Notes: a model not told the origin generated them from the letters alone. 64,000 nt of DNA from Bacillus sp. A301a_S52 (GCA_024701455.1 JABXYP010000001.1:2732001-2796000); one strand, 5' to 3'. Shown: positions 1 to 9,276, counted from the first letter of the stretch. Numbers and translations are program-made.

Positions 1-762
1 AATACTTGTTTCTAGTAATGGAGAAGATATAGCTTTTTTAGCTGCTTCAGCTGCTCTGCTTTCTCCTGTAGCGATCCCGATCCCCATAAGAGCAGAACCT
101 TTCTCACTCATAATCGCTTTCACATCTGCAAAATCCAAGTTAATTAAACCTGGTGTTGCAATGAGATCCGAGATCCCTTGTACACCTTGTCGGAGAACGT
201 TATCCGCTTCTCTAAATGCTTCTAACATTGGTGTATTTTTATCGACGATTTCTAATAAGCGATCATTAGGAATAACGATTAACGTGTCCACTTTATCTTT
301 TAATGCAGCGATACCGTTTGCCGCCTGCATCATTCGTTTACGCCCTTCAAATGTAAAAGGTCGCGTAACGACACCAACTGTGAGAGCTCCAGCTTCTTTT
401 GCTATCTCAGCAATAACAGGAGCGGCTCCTGTTCCTGTTCCGCCTCCCATTCCAGCTGTGATAAATACCATATCTGCACCATTTAATTGCTCCTCAAGAT
501 GCTCTCTACTTTCTTCCGCAGCCTTCTTTCCTATTTCTGGGTTGGCTCCCGCTCCTAAACCACGAGTTAACTTCCCACCCAGTTGCAGTTTTTCCTCTGC
601 TTTTGATAAATGTAGAGCTTGCGCATCAGTATTTACAGCAATGAAGTCTACACCTTGTAAACCATTCTCAATCATCCTGTTAACAGCATTACTACCGCCA
701 CCACCAACGCCTATTACTTTTATTTTCGCTAATTGTTCCATATCCATTTCAAAATCTAACAT
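1..762 (-). CDS. ftsZ: Cell division GTPase FtsZ (N-terminal 254 residues; gene runs off the left edge)
   Basis: FtsZ is the tubulin-like GTPase that polymerises at midcell into the Z-ring and recruits the divisome. Seen here are the start at position 762 ([10 protein letters not shown], behind a GGGGGAT Shine-Dalgarno), the glycine loop GGGGSNA at residues 20-26, the tubulin signature GGGTGTG at residues 106-112, and the NLDFADVK T7-loop region near residue 220. The C-terminal domain and the tail that binds FtsA lie outside the window. It lies 50 bp downstream of ftsA, the normal ftsAZ pair. Identity is certain; only the missing 3' end limits the annotation. Confidence 0.98.
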   Translation of the reverse strand, partial: MLDFEMDMEQLAKIKVIGVGGGGSNAVNRMIENGLQGVDFIAVNTDAQALHLSKAEEKLQLGGKLTRGLGAGANPEIGKKAAEESREHLEEQLNGADMVFITAGMGGGTGTGAAPVIAEIAKEAGALTVGVVTRPFTFEGRKRMMQAANGIAALKDKVDTLIVIPNDRLLEIVDKNTPMLEAFREADNVLRQGVQGISDLIATPGLINLDFADVKAIMSEKGSALMGIGIATGESRAAEAAKKAISSPLLETSI

Positions 763-812
763 TTTCGATCCCCCAATCCGAGTTCGTTCCATTCGCTTCT
801 AGTTGTGTGGTT

Positions 813-2111
813 CTACTCAAAGAACATTTTAAACATATTTGACACTTTCTTCTTAACACCAGGTCCTTCTTTAGGCTCCTTCACTTTTCCTTGACGAGTA
901 TTCTCTTTCCGTTCTCTTTTGTCAACATTATGATTTACTTCATGCCCGGATTCTAATCCTTTCTTGGCCTCTTTGCCTTGTATACGGAGATTTCGATGGG
1001 CAAATGTAATTAAGCCCACGCCGTTCGTATACTGAGGCTCTCTGACGCCGATATAATCAGGAATAGCTACCCTCACATTCTTTTGCATAACGTCGCGTGC
1101 TAACTCCAAAACGCCAGGCATTTTGGCTACACCACCGGTTATAACATAGCCTCCGGACAAATCTTGATAACCCATCCGATAGATTTCTTTCATAACAAGG
1201 TTAAACATTTCTTCTAAACGTGGTTCAATAATATTCGCTAACTGCCATTGCGAAAATTCTTGCCTTTGATCACTGCCAATCTCCGAAACCTCAAACGTTT
1301 CATCATCGGAGGCGTGACTGACGAAGGCATGTCCATGCATTTTTTTCACATTTTCAGCTTCTTCAGTTGATGTTCTTAAGCCAACTGAAATATCATTAGA
1401 TATATGATCGCCACCAATAGGAATCTGTCTCGTCCCTTGTAACAAGCCGTCTTCAAAAACCGAAACGGTCGTGGAGCCTCCACCAAGGTCTATTAATGCG
1501 ACACCGAGGCTTTTTTCATCTTTTGACAATGCAATTGAACCAGCTGCTAGTGGCTGTAACACAATATCGGCAACTTCAAGCCCAGCTTTTTCTACACAGC
1601 GCAGAAGATTATGTAGCATTGTTTTCGCACCTGTAATGATCGTCCCTTCCATCTCTAGACGCACACCAATCATGCCACGTGGATCGTTAATTTCATCTAA
1701 TCCATCCACAATAAACTGGCGAGGGATAACATCTATAATTTCCCTTTCAGGGGGGATAGACACCACTTGCGCTGCATCAATAACTCTCGTAATGTCTTCA
1801 TCACCTATTTCTCTGTCTTCACTAGAAACAGCAACTACACCGTGACAGGATTGCAATTGAATGTGGTTCCCAGTTATCCCGACAACAACATGCTTTATAC
1901 TTAACCCTATCATTCTTTCTGCTTTATCAACAGCGTTTTGGATCGATTGGACTGTCTCATCTATATCAACAATTGATCCTTTTTTGATTCCTTCTGATTC
2001 CGATTCGCCTACTCCGATAATATTTAACGACGCATTTGTCATTTCACCGATGATCACCCTAACGGATGAGGTCCCGATATCAAGCGTCACATATGTATCA
2101 TGATTATTCAT
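813..2111 (-). CDS. ftsA: Cell division protein FtsA (Z-ring membrane tether)
   Basis: FtsA is an actin-fold ATPase that anchors FtsZ polymers to the membrane and recruits late division proteins. The protein (432 residues) opens with the phosphate-binding motif LDIGTSSVRVIIGE, contains the second nucleotide motif ALIDLGGGSTTV and ITGGVAKMPG, and ends in a basic, amphipathic membrane-targeting helix (KKKVSNMFKMFFE). The frame is open 24 codons further upstream, but a GGGAGGTG ribosome site sits 6 nt before the ATG at 2111 and MNNHDTYVTLDIG is the family-like start. It lies between sbp and ftsZ, as in B. subtilis, with a possible promoter just upstream. Confidence 0.97.
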   Translation of the reverse strand: MNNHDTYVTLDIGTSSVRVIIGEMTNASLNIIGVGESESEGIKKGSIVDIDETVQSIQNAVDKAERMIGLSIKHVVVGITGNHIQLQSCHGVVAVSSEDREIGDEDITRVIDAAQVVSIPPEREIIDVIPRQFIVDGLDEINDPRGMIGVRLEMEGTIITGAKTMLHNLLRCVEKAGLEVADIVLQPLAAGSIALSKDEKSLGVALIDLGGGSTTVSVFEDGLLQGTRQIPIGGDHISNDISVGLRTSTEEAENVKKMHGHAFVSHASDDETFEVSEIGSDQRQEFSQWQLANIIEPRLEEMFNLVMKEIYRMGYQDLSGGYVITGGVAKMPGVLELARDVMQKNVRVAIPDYIGVREPQYTNGVGLITFAHRNLRIQGKEAKKGLESGHEVNHNVDKRERKENTRQGKVKEPKEGPGVKKKVSNMFKMFFE

Positions 2112-2215
2112 GGCTGGCACCTCCCTTTCTGACTCGTGTTGACCTCTTATCTCCTGTTTCCTGATAAGAATTGTATTCAACATCTGTTTGCCATTCCCTT
2201 TTTTTATCGGTAAAA

Positions 2216-2244
2216 ATTATAAAATGTAAAACCCTTATTCTGAA
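2216..2244 (-). promoter_or_regulatory. Possible sigma-A promoter for ftsAZ
   Basis: On the minus strand a perfect -10 TATAAT (2216-2221) lies 17 bp from a weak -35 TTCAGA (2239-2244, 4 of 6). It is about 105 bp before the ftsA start. B. subtilis ftsAZ is known to have its own promoters here, so the position is plausible, but the -35 is poor. Confidence 0.35.
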
Positions 2245-2606
2245 CGGGGTGTAGATATTTTATTTTGCTTATCAATCCATCTGTTAAGAAAAATACGTCT
2301 GATGATCGCAATGTTATTAAATAACCTAACGCCAAAAGCAACAATTGCAGCTAAATATAAGTCTACACCAAGATGAACACCGAGAAAAGCCAAACCGGCT
2401 GCTAAAAAAATATTCGTCAAGAATCCCGAGATAAACACCCTCTCATCAAATTGCTTTTCTAAGTTGGCTCGTATACCTCCTACAAGTGTGTCAAGGGCTG
2501 CTAGTACAGCGATAGAAAAATAGCTAGCGTATTGTTGTGAAATTTGAAAATCTGTAAAAAAACCTAAAAGTAATCCAAGTAAAAGCCCAAAAATTGGCAA
2601 CCACAT
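2235..2606 (-). CDS. sbp: Small basic protein Sbp (DUF1290 membrane protein)
   Basis: A 123-residue membrane protein with about three hydrophobic segments (residues 1-15, 27-45, 62-95) and a basic C-terminal tail containing RRIFLNRWIDKQNK. It matches the DUF1290/Sbp family that in Bacillus lies between ylxX and ftsA; its biochemical role is unknown. The start at 2606 is preceded by GGAGG, and only one base separates it from the ylxX stop, so it is translationally coupled to the DUF881 genes. Synteny makes the call firm, although function cannot be inferred from sequence. Confidence 0.9.
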   Translation of the reverse strand: MWLPIFGLLLGLLLGFFTDFQISQQYASYFSIAVLAALDTLVGGIRANLEKQFDERVFISGFLTNIFLAAGLAFLGVHLGVDLYLAAIVAFGVRLFNNIAIIRRIFLNRWIDKQNKISTPRSE

Positions 2607-2607
2607 T

Positions 2608-3306
2608 TTATGAATCCTCCAGTACTGGTTCCATGTATCTTACACGATACGTATGGTCATAAGCAGGTAAGGTTAAGTCGTCAGCTGCTTCCACCGAGAA
2701 ATCTAAATTCTCATAAGAAAAGATTTCCCTTGACTGTGAAGACATAATAGCATGATGCATTGACTCAGGGTCATCAGTAATAACTTTTATTTCTAGTGGA
2801 AAAGATGTCATCCAATTCCCGTTGATTAGTGTACGTCCGTTTGCTTCTCGAATGGCCGTCGTAGAAACAATTCGTTCGTTTCCAATAGCGATATGCTCTG
2901 CACCTTGAATGTTTAATTCATTAATCAGTAATCTAAGCAAGTATGGAGGAACAGTGCGAATGGCTCCCCCACTGTAATTTTCGTCAAAATAAACATTAAC
3001 TTCGATGATTATGCCCGCTCCGTCTACCTCTGTTAAACCTGCTTTCATTTGCAAATCATGAAAGACATCCTCCATCACTTCTTCCACATCTTCATTTTCA
3101 TCTAACTGGTATAAAATATTACTTTGGCGATGAATCTCTTCATTCAGCTCTTGCTGTCTTTCTTTTTCTGCCATTAATGCTTGCCTTAAATCAGCCATAT
3201 TTCGTGTATCTCTCTGAGAAGGCTCGTTAATAGATTGAAGTTGAACGGCTATCATAAACCCAATGACAAATGTGACACATGTAAATATAAGCATTTTAAT
3301 TCTCAT
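2608..3306 (-). CDS. ylxX: DUF881 family membrane-anchored protein YlxX
   Basis: A 232-residue protein with one N-terminal membrane helix (residues 4-22), then a coiled-coil stretch rich in Glu and Gln (about 35-75), then a DUF881 domain (about 85-225) with the GAEHIAIGNERI segment typical of the family. DUF881 proteins are extracytoplasmic and occur in the dcw region of Firmicutes and Actinobacteria; their function is not established. The gene overlaps the upstream paralogue ylxW by 4 bp and abuts sbp, giving a coupled divIB-ylxW-ylxX-sbp unit. Confidence 0.88.
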   Translation of the reverse strand: MRIKMLIFTCVTFVIGFMIAVQLQSINEPSQRDTRNMADLRQALMAEKERQQELNEEIHRQSNILYQLDENEDVEEVMEDVFHDLQMKAGLTEVDGAGIIIEVNVYFDENYSGGAIRTVPPYLLRLLINELNIQGAEHIAIGNERIVSTTAIREANGRTLINGNWMTSFPLEIKVITDDPESMHHAIMSSQSREIFSYENLDFSVEAADDLTLPAYDHTYRVRYMEPVLEDS

Positions 3307-4019
3307 GTGCCTTCCCCACTTTCGGAAAAATAGGGATCAATCTGTATATCTGTTTTCTTCTCGATTCGAACTTGTATATTTTCATTAACGAGTTGATCTT
3401 TAACTCCACCTGTCAGGTTTAGAGCTTCATCTAATGTATCACGATCACCAATGGCCATTACCTCAAATGGAGCAAACGCAATTTCCCCATCTACTTCAAT
3501 AACAGGTCCGATACACTGAATATACGTTTGATGAGTTACTCTGTGGCCATTTATTGCGAGAGCTTCTGCTCCTGAAACGAGTAATTCATCAACTACTTGC
3601 TGAATATGTTGTTCATGTACAATATAGCTATTCGGATTGTCTTCCCCTGGAATGTACTGTGCATCAGTAAGAGTTACAAGAATTCCTTCACCCTTCACAC
3701 CAATTTCCCCTGTCACCATTCTTAACTTATCTATATCTTCTACAAGGTTAAAGTAGAGTTGTTCTTGGTCAGACACCGTTTCTTCAATCTGTTTTATTTC
3801 ACTTTGAATCTCTCTTAATTGTTCAGCTAATTCCCGATTTGTCTCTTGTTCTAATAACACGTCATTTCTTAAATCATGCTCAGTTTCCCATTGCGAACTC
3901 GTTTCCACAAAACTATTCTTGCCAAAGTCTGCATCAAGTTGAAAGCTTAAAGCGACTAAAAATCCGCTAATAAGCAATACAAATGTGAAAAGTACGTACT
4001 TACTCTTCTTCACTTCCAC
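3303..4019 (-). CDS. ylxW: DUF881 family membrane-anchored protein YlxW
   Basis: A paralogue of the next gene: one membrane helix (KYVLFTFVLLISGFLVALSF), a long Gln/Glu-rich coiled coil, and a DUF881 domain with GAEALAINGHRV. The frame is open to 4055, but an AGGAGG sequence lies 9 nt before GTG at 4019 (VEVKKSKYVLF), which removes an unlikely methionine-rich leader; I prefer that start (238 residues). It then overlaps the end of divIB by 20 bp, so the divIB acidic tail DNA doubles as its ribosome site. The role of the family is unknown. Confidence 0.87.
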   Translation of the reverse strand: MEVKKSKYVLFTFVLLISGFLVALSFQLDADFGKNSFVETSSQWETEHDLRNDVLLEQETNRELAEQLREIQSEIKQIEETVSDQEQLYFNLVEDIDKLRMVTGEIGVKGEGILVTLTDAQYIPGEDNPNSYIVHEQHIQQVVDELLVSGAEALAINGHRVTHQTYIQCIGPVIEVDGEIAFAPFEVMAIGDRDTLDEALNLTGGVKDQLVNENIQVRIEKKTDIQIDPYFSESGEGT

Positions 4020-4794
4020 TATCCTCATCCTCCTCATCAACATCAAAACGTTCAAAATAAGGGTTCATTCGCATATGAACAATCCCCTCTACATTAGGGT
4101 CTAGTTGTTCCACAACTGAAGGATAAGGAGCGATTCTTTGCGCAAAGTGTCTAACCGTTGAACTTACAGTAAAGCCATCATTCATTAAAATAGTTAAACG
4201 GTAAGAGTCGTTTTCTGTAGGATCAAGAATAATGTCAGACATTCGTTGTAGGAGTGCCGCAGGTGTTTCAGCTAGTTCATTAACCATTTCTCCCCGGATA
4301 TCGTCATCTTCAAACCCTCTTAAAACTGGTGCATCATAAGGTACAAAGTTTTGATTAGACTCAGCCCCATTCATATAGACATCACCAGTTGTTAAAACAG
4401 GATCATAACCCTCCCCATTATAAATGTATGCTATTCGTTCATACTCTTCTATGTTAAGGTGAACTGTCGTAAGCCATTCCCTACTGACTTCCACTGATTT
4501 AATTGCCTCATGTGCGGTCAATCTTTCTACAATTCCGGAAACCCTGAGGTTCCACATGCTTACATTCTCTTCAAGTCGTGATTCTGATATAATCCATTCC
4601 GAAGAGGCAAAATAATGACCATTTACCTCTATGTTTTGAACTTGACTAAAAGAGCTCTGAAAATAAACAATGAATAGCATTAAAGTAAAAAAGACAGAGA
4701 CATACATGATTAATCGTCTATTGGATCGTTGTTTTCTCCGCTCTTTAAGCTTAGGTATTCTCTCTTCAATTTTGACAACTTTCTTTTCTTTCAT
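4000..4794 (-). CDS. divIB: Cell division protein DivIB (FtsQ family)
   Basis: DivIB is a bitopic divisome protein that works with FtsL and DivIC outside the membrane. The sequence shows a basic cytoplasmic N-terminus, one membrane helix (about residues 29-46), an extracytoplasmic POTRA/beta domain beginning near QNIEVNGHYF, and a strongly acidic tail ending DVDEEDEDSGSEEE. The first ATG (4809) overlaps its own would-be ribosome site; GGAGG then stands 8 nt before ATG 4794 (MKEKKVVKIEERI), which is used here. The very acidic outer domain agrees with a salt- or alkali-adapted host (inference). Confidence 0.9.
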   Translation of the reverse strand: MKEKKVVKIEERIPKLKERRKQRSNRRLIMYVSVFFTLMLFIVYFQSSFSQVQNIEVNGHYFASSEWIISESRLEENVSMWNLRVSGIVERLTAHEAIKSVEVSREWLTTVHLNIEEYERIAYIYNGEGYDPVLTTGDVYMNGAESNQNFVPYDAPVLRGFEDDDIRGEMVNELAETPAALLQRMSDIILDPTENDSYRLTILMNDGFTVSSTVRHFAQRIAPYPSVVEQLDPNVEGIVHMRMNPYFERFDVDEEDEDSGSEEE

Positions 4795-4994
4795 AAACTT
4801 ATCCTCCATTGGACTGCAGGGAATTGAATGAGAAAACCGCCTACTTTAGTAGACCCTTTATCCGATCCGTTCTGAACTTAAGGCAAAATAGTTATACTCC
4901 AAAGACACGTAACTTTAAAACAGTTAACTTCTTTATACGGAATTTCACGTAAACTAACTGTTTATTTGCTGTATTCACTTTAAAGTAAAAAAAG

Positions 4995-5016
4995 AAGGGC
5001 GTTATTAAACGGCCTT
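4995..5016 (-). terminator. Rho-independent terminator after murB
   Basis: Minus-strand hairpin of nine pairs with one mismatch (AAGGCCGTT...AACGCCCTT on the minus strand), followed by a T-rich tract (4983-4994). It separates murG-murB from divIB and downstream genes, which therefore need read-through or a promoter in 4795-4990. Confidence 0.6.
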
Positions 5017-5091
5017 TAGTAACAAAAAGCAGCACAGTTTATGAAAAAATCATACATAAATAAGCAATCGTTGCTTTTATATACATTGTAA

Positions 5092-6024
5092 CTATATCTT
5101 TTGCAATTGACTCTCATCAATATATTCCACTTCAGTCTCTAATGTAATACCATAGCGATTTTTTATTTCTTTTTGAACGTAAGTAATCAGCTCAAGTATA
5201 TCATTCGCAGAAGCATGACCTGTGTTTACAATGAAATTACCATGTTTTTCTGATATCTTTGCTCCACCAATAGAAAAGCCTCTTAGTCCGGTTTGTTCGA
5301 TCAGTTGTCCAGCATAATGTGGTAAAGGATTACGAAAAACACTCCCACAACACGGGTCCTTCCATGGCTGAGTTTTTTTGCGATACGCTTTATGTCGTTG
5401 TAAAGACTCTTTTAACTTAACAGGATCATCTTTTCTCAGCTTCATATGTGCTGCAAGACAAATTCCCCCTGATGACTGTAAGATTGACGTTCGATAAGCA
5501 AACCCAAGCTCTGAATGGTCAAGCCAAGTTACGCTGCCATCCTTAAATAATACGAGTGCCTTCGTTACAATAGATGCCATATCACTTTTGTGTGCGCCAG
5601 CATTCATAAAAACAGCACCACCGACAGTTCCTGGTATCCCCCCGGCAAATTCTAATCCTGCATAGCCTTTCTTGCACATTATTCCCGCAAGCTTAATAAG
5701 GGAAAAACCGGCTTCAACCGTTACTAATTCATCTTCCTGTTTTAATGTTGAGAGATGGTCTCCTAATTTAATAACGACGCCATTTATTCCATGATCAGGG
5801 ATAAGAACGTTAGACCCCTTACCTAAAATAAACCATGGAATCTCTCGCTTATTAATTAGCTTCAAAGTCTCAACTAATCCTTCAATAGATTCTGGTTCAT
5901 AAAAAAGCTTTGCAGGCCCACCAACTCGCCATGTAGTATGAGGTTTCAGAGGTCTATTAAGCGTAGCTTCACCACTTTGTAACTGATTAATTTCGCCTAG
6001 AAGAGTCGAGAAGGATTTCTCCAT
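5092..6024 (-). CDS. murB: UDP-N-acetylenolpyruvoylglucosamine reductase MurB
   Basis: MurB uses NADPH and bound FAD to reduce UDP-GlcNAc-enolpyruvate to UDP-MurNAc, the second committed step of peptidoglycan synthesis. The 310-residue protein has the FAD-domain motif ILGKGSNVL (about 72-80), GGIPGTVGGAVFMNAG (about 128-143), the serine proton donor in GSVFRNP (about 227-233) and a C-terminal ETEVEYI containing the conserved glutamate. It is separated from murG by 3 nt, so the two are coupled. A terminator follows at 4995-5016, after which divIB begins. Confidence 0.96.
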   Translation of the reverse strand: MEKSFSTLLGEINQLQSGEATLNRPLKPHTTWRVGGPAKLFYEPESIEGLVETLKLINKREIPWFILGKGSNVLIPDHGINGVVIKLGDHLSTLKQEDELVTVEAGFSLIKLAGIMCKKGYAGLEFAGGIPGTVGGAVFMNAGAHKSDMASIVTKALVLFKDGSVTWLDHSELGFAYRTSILQSSGGICLAAHMKLRKDDPVKLKESLQRHKAYRKKTQPWKDPCCGSVFRNPLPHYAGQLIEQTGLRGFSIGGAKISEKHGNFIVNTGHASANDILELITYVQKEIKNRYGITLETEVEYIDESQLQKI

Positions 6025-6027
6025 AAG

Positions 6028-7137
6028 TCATGCGCCGCCTTTAAATAAATCTTTAATAAGTGTTTCTAATTCAGCTGAAGCATGAGGCTTCCCTAAAGTA
6101 AGAGCGTGCTTTTTCATACTTTCCAAAGTTAATGGGTCGGTCAGAATATTATCAATTTCAGTCATCAGCCGGTCAGGTGACATCTCTTTTTCTAATATAA
6201 TTGTAGCAGCACCGGCTTTTTCAAGTGATCTAGCATTTTTCTCCTGGTGATTATTTGTCACATAAGGACTAGGAATAAGAATTGAAGGGAGTCCAAGGGC
6301 TGTGATTTCAGCCAGTGTAGTCGCCCCCGCCCTCGCAATGAGTAAGTCGACTTCATGTAAAAGTGATGGCATGTCACTTATATATGGGACGATCACAAGC
6401 TGCTTAAGTTGACTTTCCTTATCCACAGTAGCTTTTACTTGTTCATAGTGAGCTTCACCAGTAACGTATAAACATTGATAATCCTTTGTTTGCCACTGCT
6501 GTAACGTTTCCATAACAGCATCGTTAATAGGCTTCGCCCCTCGACTTCCACCTACTACAAGAACCGTCTTTTTTTGACCACTTAATCCGAGCTCTCTTAG
6601 TTTTATCTTCCCCGTTGTTACCTCAGTTGTAACCACTTCACTTGCTCTAGGGTTTCCAGTAATGTGGACTTTTTCTTTCGGAAAAAAAGTCGCTGAGTCA
6701 GGAAATGATAAAGCAATTTTCGAGACATATTTAGCTAAAAATTTATTTGTTAAGCCAGGAACACTATTTTGTTCATGAATTAGTGTCGGTATATTTTGCT
6801 TAGCAGCAGCGTAAACTACAGGTCCACAAACATAACCGCCTGTTCCAATTACTACATCCGGCTGAAATTCTTTAATATATTTTTTGGATAGTCGAACTGC
6901 TTGCAAGAAACGCAAAATTGTTTTCACATTTTCTAAAGATAGTTTTCGTTTAAATCCTGTTATTGTGACCGTTTTAAATGGAATTCCTTCATCACGTATA
7001 ATTCTCGCTTCAAGGCCATTTTCTGTCCCGATATAGAGACACTCAACGTTTTCATTATGTTTTTTCAGATGGCGGATAAGTGCTACAGCAGGGTATATAT
7101 GTCCACCTGTTCCTCCCCCTGATACTAAAACCTTCAT
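6028..7137 (-). CDS. murG: UDP-GlcNAc transferase MurG (lipid II synthase)
   Basis: MurG transfers GlcNAc to lipid I on the cytoplasmic face of the membrane to make lipid II. Motifs of this GT28 enzyme are clear: GGTGGHIYPA at residues 8-17, VIGTGGYVCGP near 97, GSRGAKPIN near 197 and the UDP-sugar site ARAGATTLAEITALGLPSILIP near 268. AAGGAGG precedes ATG 7137. Unlike B. subtilis, where murG directly follows spoVE, here it is preceded by more than 1 kb without genes and a terminator, so murG-murB probably has its own promoter. Confidence 0.97.
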   Translation of the reverse strand: MKVLVSGGGTGGHIYPAVALIRHLKKHNENVECLYIGTENGLEARIIRDEGIPFKTVTITGFKRKLSLENVKTILRFLQAVRLSKKYIKEFQPDVVIGTGGYVCGPVVYAAAKQNIPTLIHEQNSVPGLTNKFLAKYVSKIALSFPDSATFFPKEKVHITGNPRASEVVTTEVTTGKIKLRELGLSGQKKTVLVVGGSRGAKPINDAVMETLQQWQTKDYQCLYVTGEAHYEQVKATVDKESQLKQLVIVPYISDMPSLLHEVDLLIARAGATTLAEITALGLPSILIPSPYVTNNHQEKNARSLEKAGAATIILEKEMSPDRLMTEIDNILTDPLTLESMKKHALTLGKPHASAELETLIKDLFKGGA

Positions 7138-7832
7138 ATATTTCCTCCTTGAAACTTTCCTTTTAAGTATAACCGCCCAATGACTGCTATTACCCTTATT
7201 CTAACTGAATATAACACGTATTTTAAGTAATTATTTCATCTTTTTCGTTTTAATGAAAATTTACTACTAGAAAAAGAGATTGAAGTAAACAAATTTCATT
7301 CAGTTCAAAGAAAATCGAATGATGATAAATAATGTTATATGCTTCGGACATTTTGAAATTTGATAAATAAGAAGCTAGAAATTTTTTTGTAGAAGAGTTT
7401 GTTCTTTCTTTAGGAGAGTGGTGTCTCACTATTCCAGCAGAATAGTCTTTTCTTCCAAAAAAAGGTACTTTAGGATGTGAAATATTTTAATCAGTCTCTG
7501 TGCTAAAGCAATATTTATTTTACGGCAAGTTCATCTAACTGTCTATCAAAAACTGACATGTTACTAGGACATATTCAGTTCTTTCTTCCCCAAGTGGCTC
7601 GACATTTTTACCAATCATCAGACAATATTGCATGATGATGCGGCTAATAGTTAAGGTACAAAAACGAAATTCAAGAATACTTTTTTTAGTCAGCAGTTGT
7701 TTTTCTATAACTATTTGTTCACTAGGTTGCATTAATTTAGTTTAACTATTAAAATACTCACAACCTTCAATCAAGTTATTTTATGCAAAGTAAGATGTCA
7801 ACCATTCGAATCATGAAAGTGCTCTTCACTTA

Positions 7833-7985
7833 TTATCACAGATAAGCATCCGTAAACCTCCTCGCTCAAAATAGAGAGAGGGAACTTTATTTAGGCGGAA
7901 AATAATCGACACTAATAACTTGATTCACTCAACGATCAATCAGTGATGAAAGAACGAAAACACCCACTGTAATGAAGAACGAGCG
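7833..7985 (-). repeat. Dispersed two-hairpin repeat, copy A
   Basis: Reverse-oriented copy (the family is read ATAAAACGAACC to TTATCTGTGATAA). The right-hand end, TTATCACAGATAAG on the plus strand, is intact at 7833. The first hairpin is decayed and the left end is no longer clear (about 7982-7990). Its central 100 bp are nearly identical to copy D at 33.7 kb, including a diagnostic AAGTTATTAGTGTCGATTA segment, so A and D form a subfamily. It sits in the spoVE-murG gap. Confidence 0.85.
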
Positions 7986-8077
7986 ACGAGATAATTTTTC
8001 ATAAGAGAGGGCTCGCATTTTAGACATGCAAGATTAGGTTAGACATCACACTGTCGTGATCTTAGTTCTTAAATCAT

Positions 8078-8127
8078 AAAAAGATTTCACTTATCAAAGG
8101 CATACACTTGATAAGTGAAATCTTTTT
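8078..8127 (-). terminator. Strong rho-independent terminator after spoVE
   Basis: Perfect 17-bp stem (8081-8097 with 8108-8124), 10-nt loop and a run of T on the minus strand. It ends the transcript mraZ...spoVE and separates it from murG. Confidence 0.85.
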
Positions 8128-8178
8128 TACTATATTTAGCTATTAATATATGACTCGACTTTACATCAAAACAGTTAT

Positions 8179-9276
8179 TTAACGAATATGTCGACTAATA
8201 TTTAAAAGCACTCCGATTGTCGTTAGCATAAGAGTTAAAGATGAGCCACCATAACTCAATAGGGGGAGCGTGATGCCGGTGACTGGGATAAGACCAATAA
8301 CTACCCCAATATTAATCATCACTTGGATGGCTATCATGCCAATAATACCTGTAGCAAACAAAGTGCCATATAAATCAGGGGCATGAATAGCTATTCTTAA
8401 CCCTCGCCATAATAGCACTGCAAAACAAAGCAGCACAAATGTACCACCTATGAAGCCTAACTCTTCTGCAAGAATAGCAAATATAAAATCTGTTTGAGGT
8501 TCCGGTAAGTAAAAGTATTTTTGACGGCTATGTCCAAATCCTAACCCGAGCAATCCTCCAGGGGCAATCGCATATAAAGATTGAATGATTTGAAAACCAC
8601 TTCCAAGAGGATCTTCCCAAGGGTTTAGAAAAGACGTTATTCTTTGTAAACGATAAGGAGCCGAAATAATTAAACCTACCAAACCAGCAAGACCTATACC
8701 ACCCAGTAGAAAAAAGTGAGACACTCTAGCCCCTGCCACAAAAATGAGCACCATACATGTAACCACCATAACGGCTCCAGTACCAAGGTCCGGCTGTAAC
8801 ATAATTAAACCGAAAGCGGCGAAAATGAGGCCTAGTATTGGGAACAAGCCTCTTTTCCATGTCGTGATGTACTTCTGATTATTAGACACATATTTAGCTA
8901 AAAATAAAATCATAGCTAACTTCATAAATTCCGAAGGCTGGATAGAAAAGGCCCCAATACCAAGCCAGCTTTGAGCACCGCCTCTTACTAAACCAACACC
9001 GGGAATCAATACGATAATTAACAATGCGAAACAGATCATAAGCGCAATGTTGGCTAAGTTTTTCAGACGCCAATAATCAACCTGGATCATTAAAAACATA
9101 GAGATTAACCCGATACTTACAAAAATCAACTGTCGTTTCAAAAAGAAATATGAGTCGTCAAAACGATAATCTGCCCACACTGCACTTGCACTGAAAACCA
9201 TTAAACTACCGATCATCACTAAAATGAGTGTCACTGCAAGTAAGATCAGATCAGGGGTCGTCCTAACTTTAGGCAA
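8179..9276 (-). CDS. spoVE: SEDS-family glycosyltransferase SpoVE/FtsW
   Basis: SEDS proteins polymerise lipid II together with a cognate class B PBP; SpoVE does so for the spore cortex and FtsW for the septum. The 365-residue protein has about ten membrane helices, the family signatures GLIPVTGITLPLLSYGGSSL near residue 330 and QPDLGTGAVMV near 160, and the usual Trp-containing loop PWEDPLGSGFQ. Start is TTG 9276 with GAGGTG 8 nt upstream. Position after murD argues for SpoVE. The ftsW gene that sits beside ylaN in B. subtilis is missing from this window, so whether this protein also serves vegetative division cannot be told here. Confidence 0.88.
   Translation of the reverse strand: MPKVRTTPDLILLAVTLILVMIGSLMVFSASAVWADYRFDDSYFFLKRQLIFVSIGLISMFLMIQVDYWRLKNLANIALMICFALLIIVLIPGVGLVRGGAQSWLGIGAFSIQPSEFMKLAMILFLAKYVSNNQKYITTWKRGLFPILGLIFAAFGLIMLQPDLGTGAVMVVTCMVLIFVAGARVSHFFLLGGIGLAGLVGLIISAPYRLQRITSFLNPWEDPLGSGFQIIQSLYAIAPGGLLGLGFGHSRQKYFYLPEPQTDFIFAILAEELGFIGGTFVLLCFAVLLWRGLRIAIHAPDLYGTLFATGIIGMIAIQVMINIGVVIGLIPVTGITLPLLSYGGSSLTLMLTTIGVLLNISRHIR

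Larger units (their letters stand above)
7138..8178. other. Gene-free 1.04 kb interruption of the dcw cluster
   Basis: Between spoVE and murG, which normally abut. It holds a strong terminator for spoVE (8078-8127), one copy of the dispersed repeat (7833-7985) and about 650 bp of AT-rich DNA in which I recognise nothing. The only open frame (7535-7732, minus) has no convincing ribosome site and no family I recognise. It must also hold the murG-murB promoter; weak -10-like sequences occur near 7160 and 7220, but none has a good -35. Confidence 0.6.

Noticed and set aside
161..802. Large plus-strand frames opposite ftsZ, ftsA and other minus-strand genes
   Set aside because: Their translations are low-complexity shadows rich in Ser, Pro and Thr; the minus-strand frames encode recognised conserved proteins.
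7535..7732. 65-codon minus-strand frame in the spoVE-murG gap
   Set aside because: No good ribosome site, no recognisable family and unusual composition; more likely chance in AT-rich DNA.
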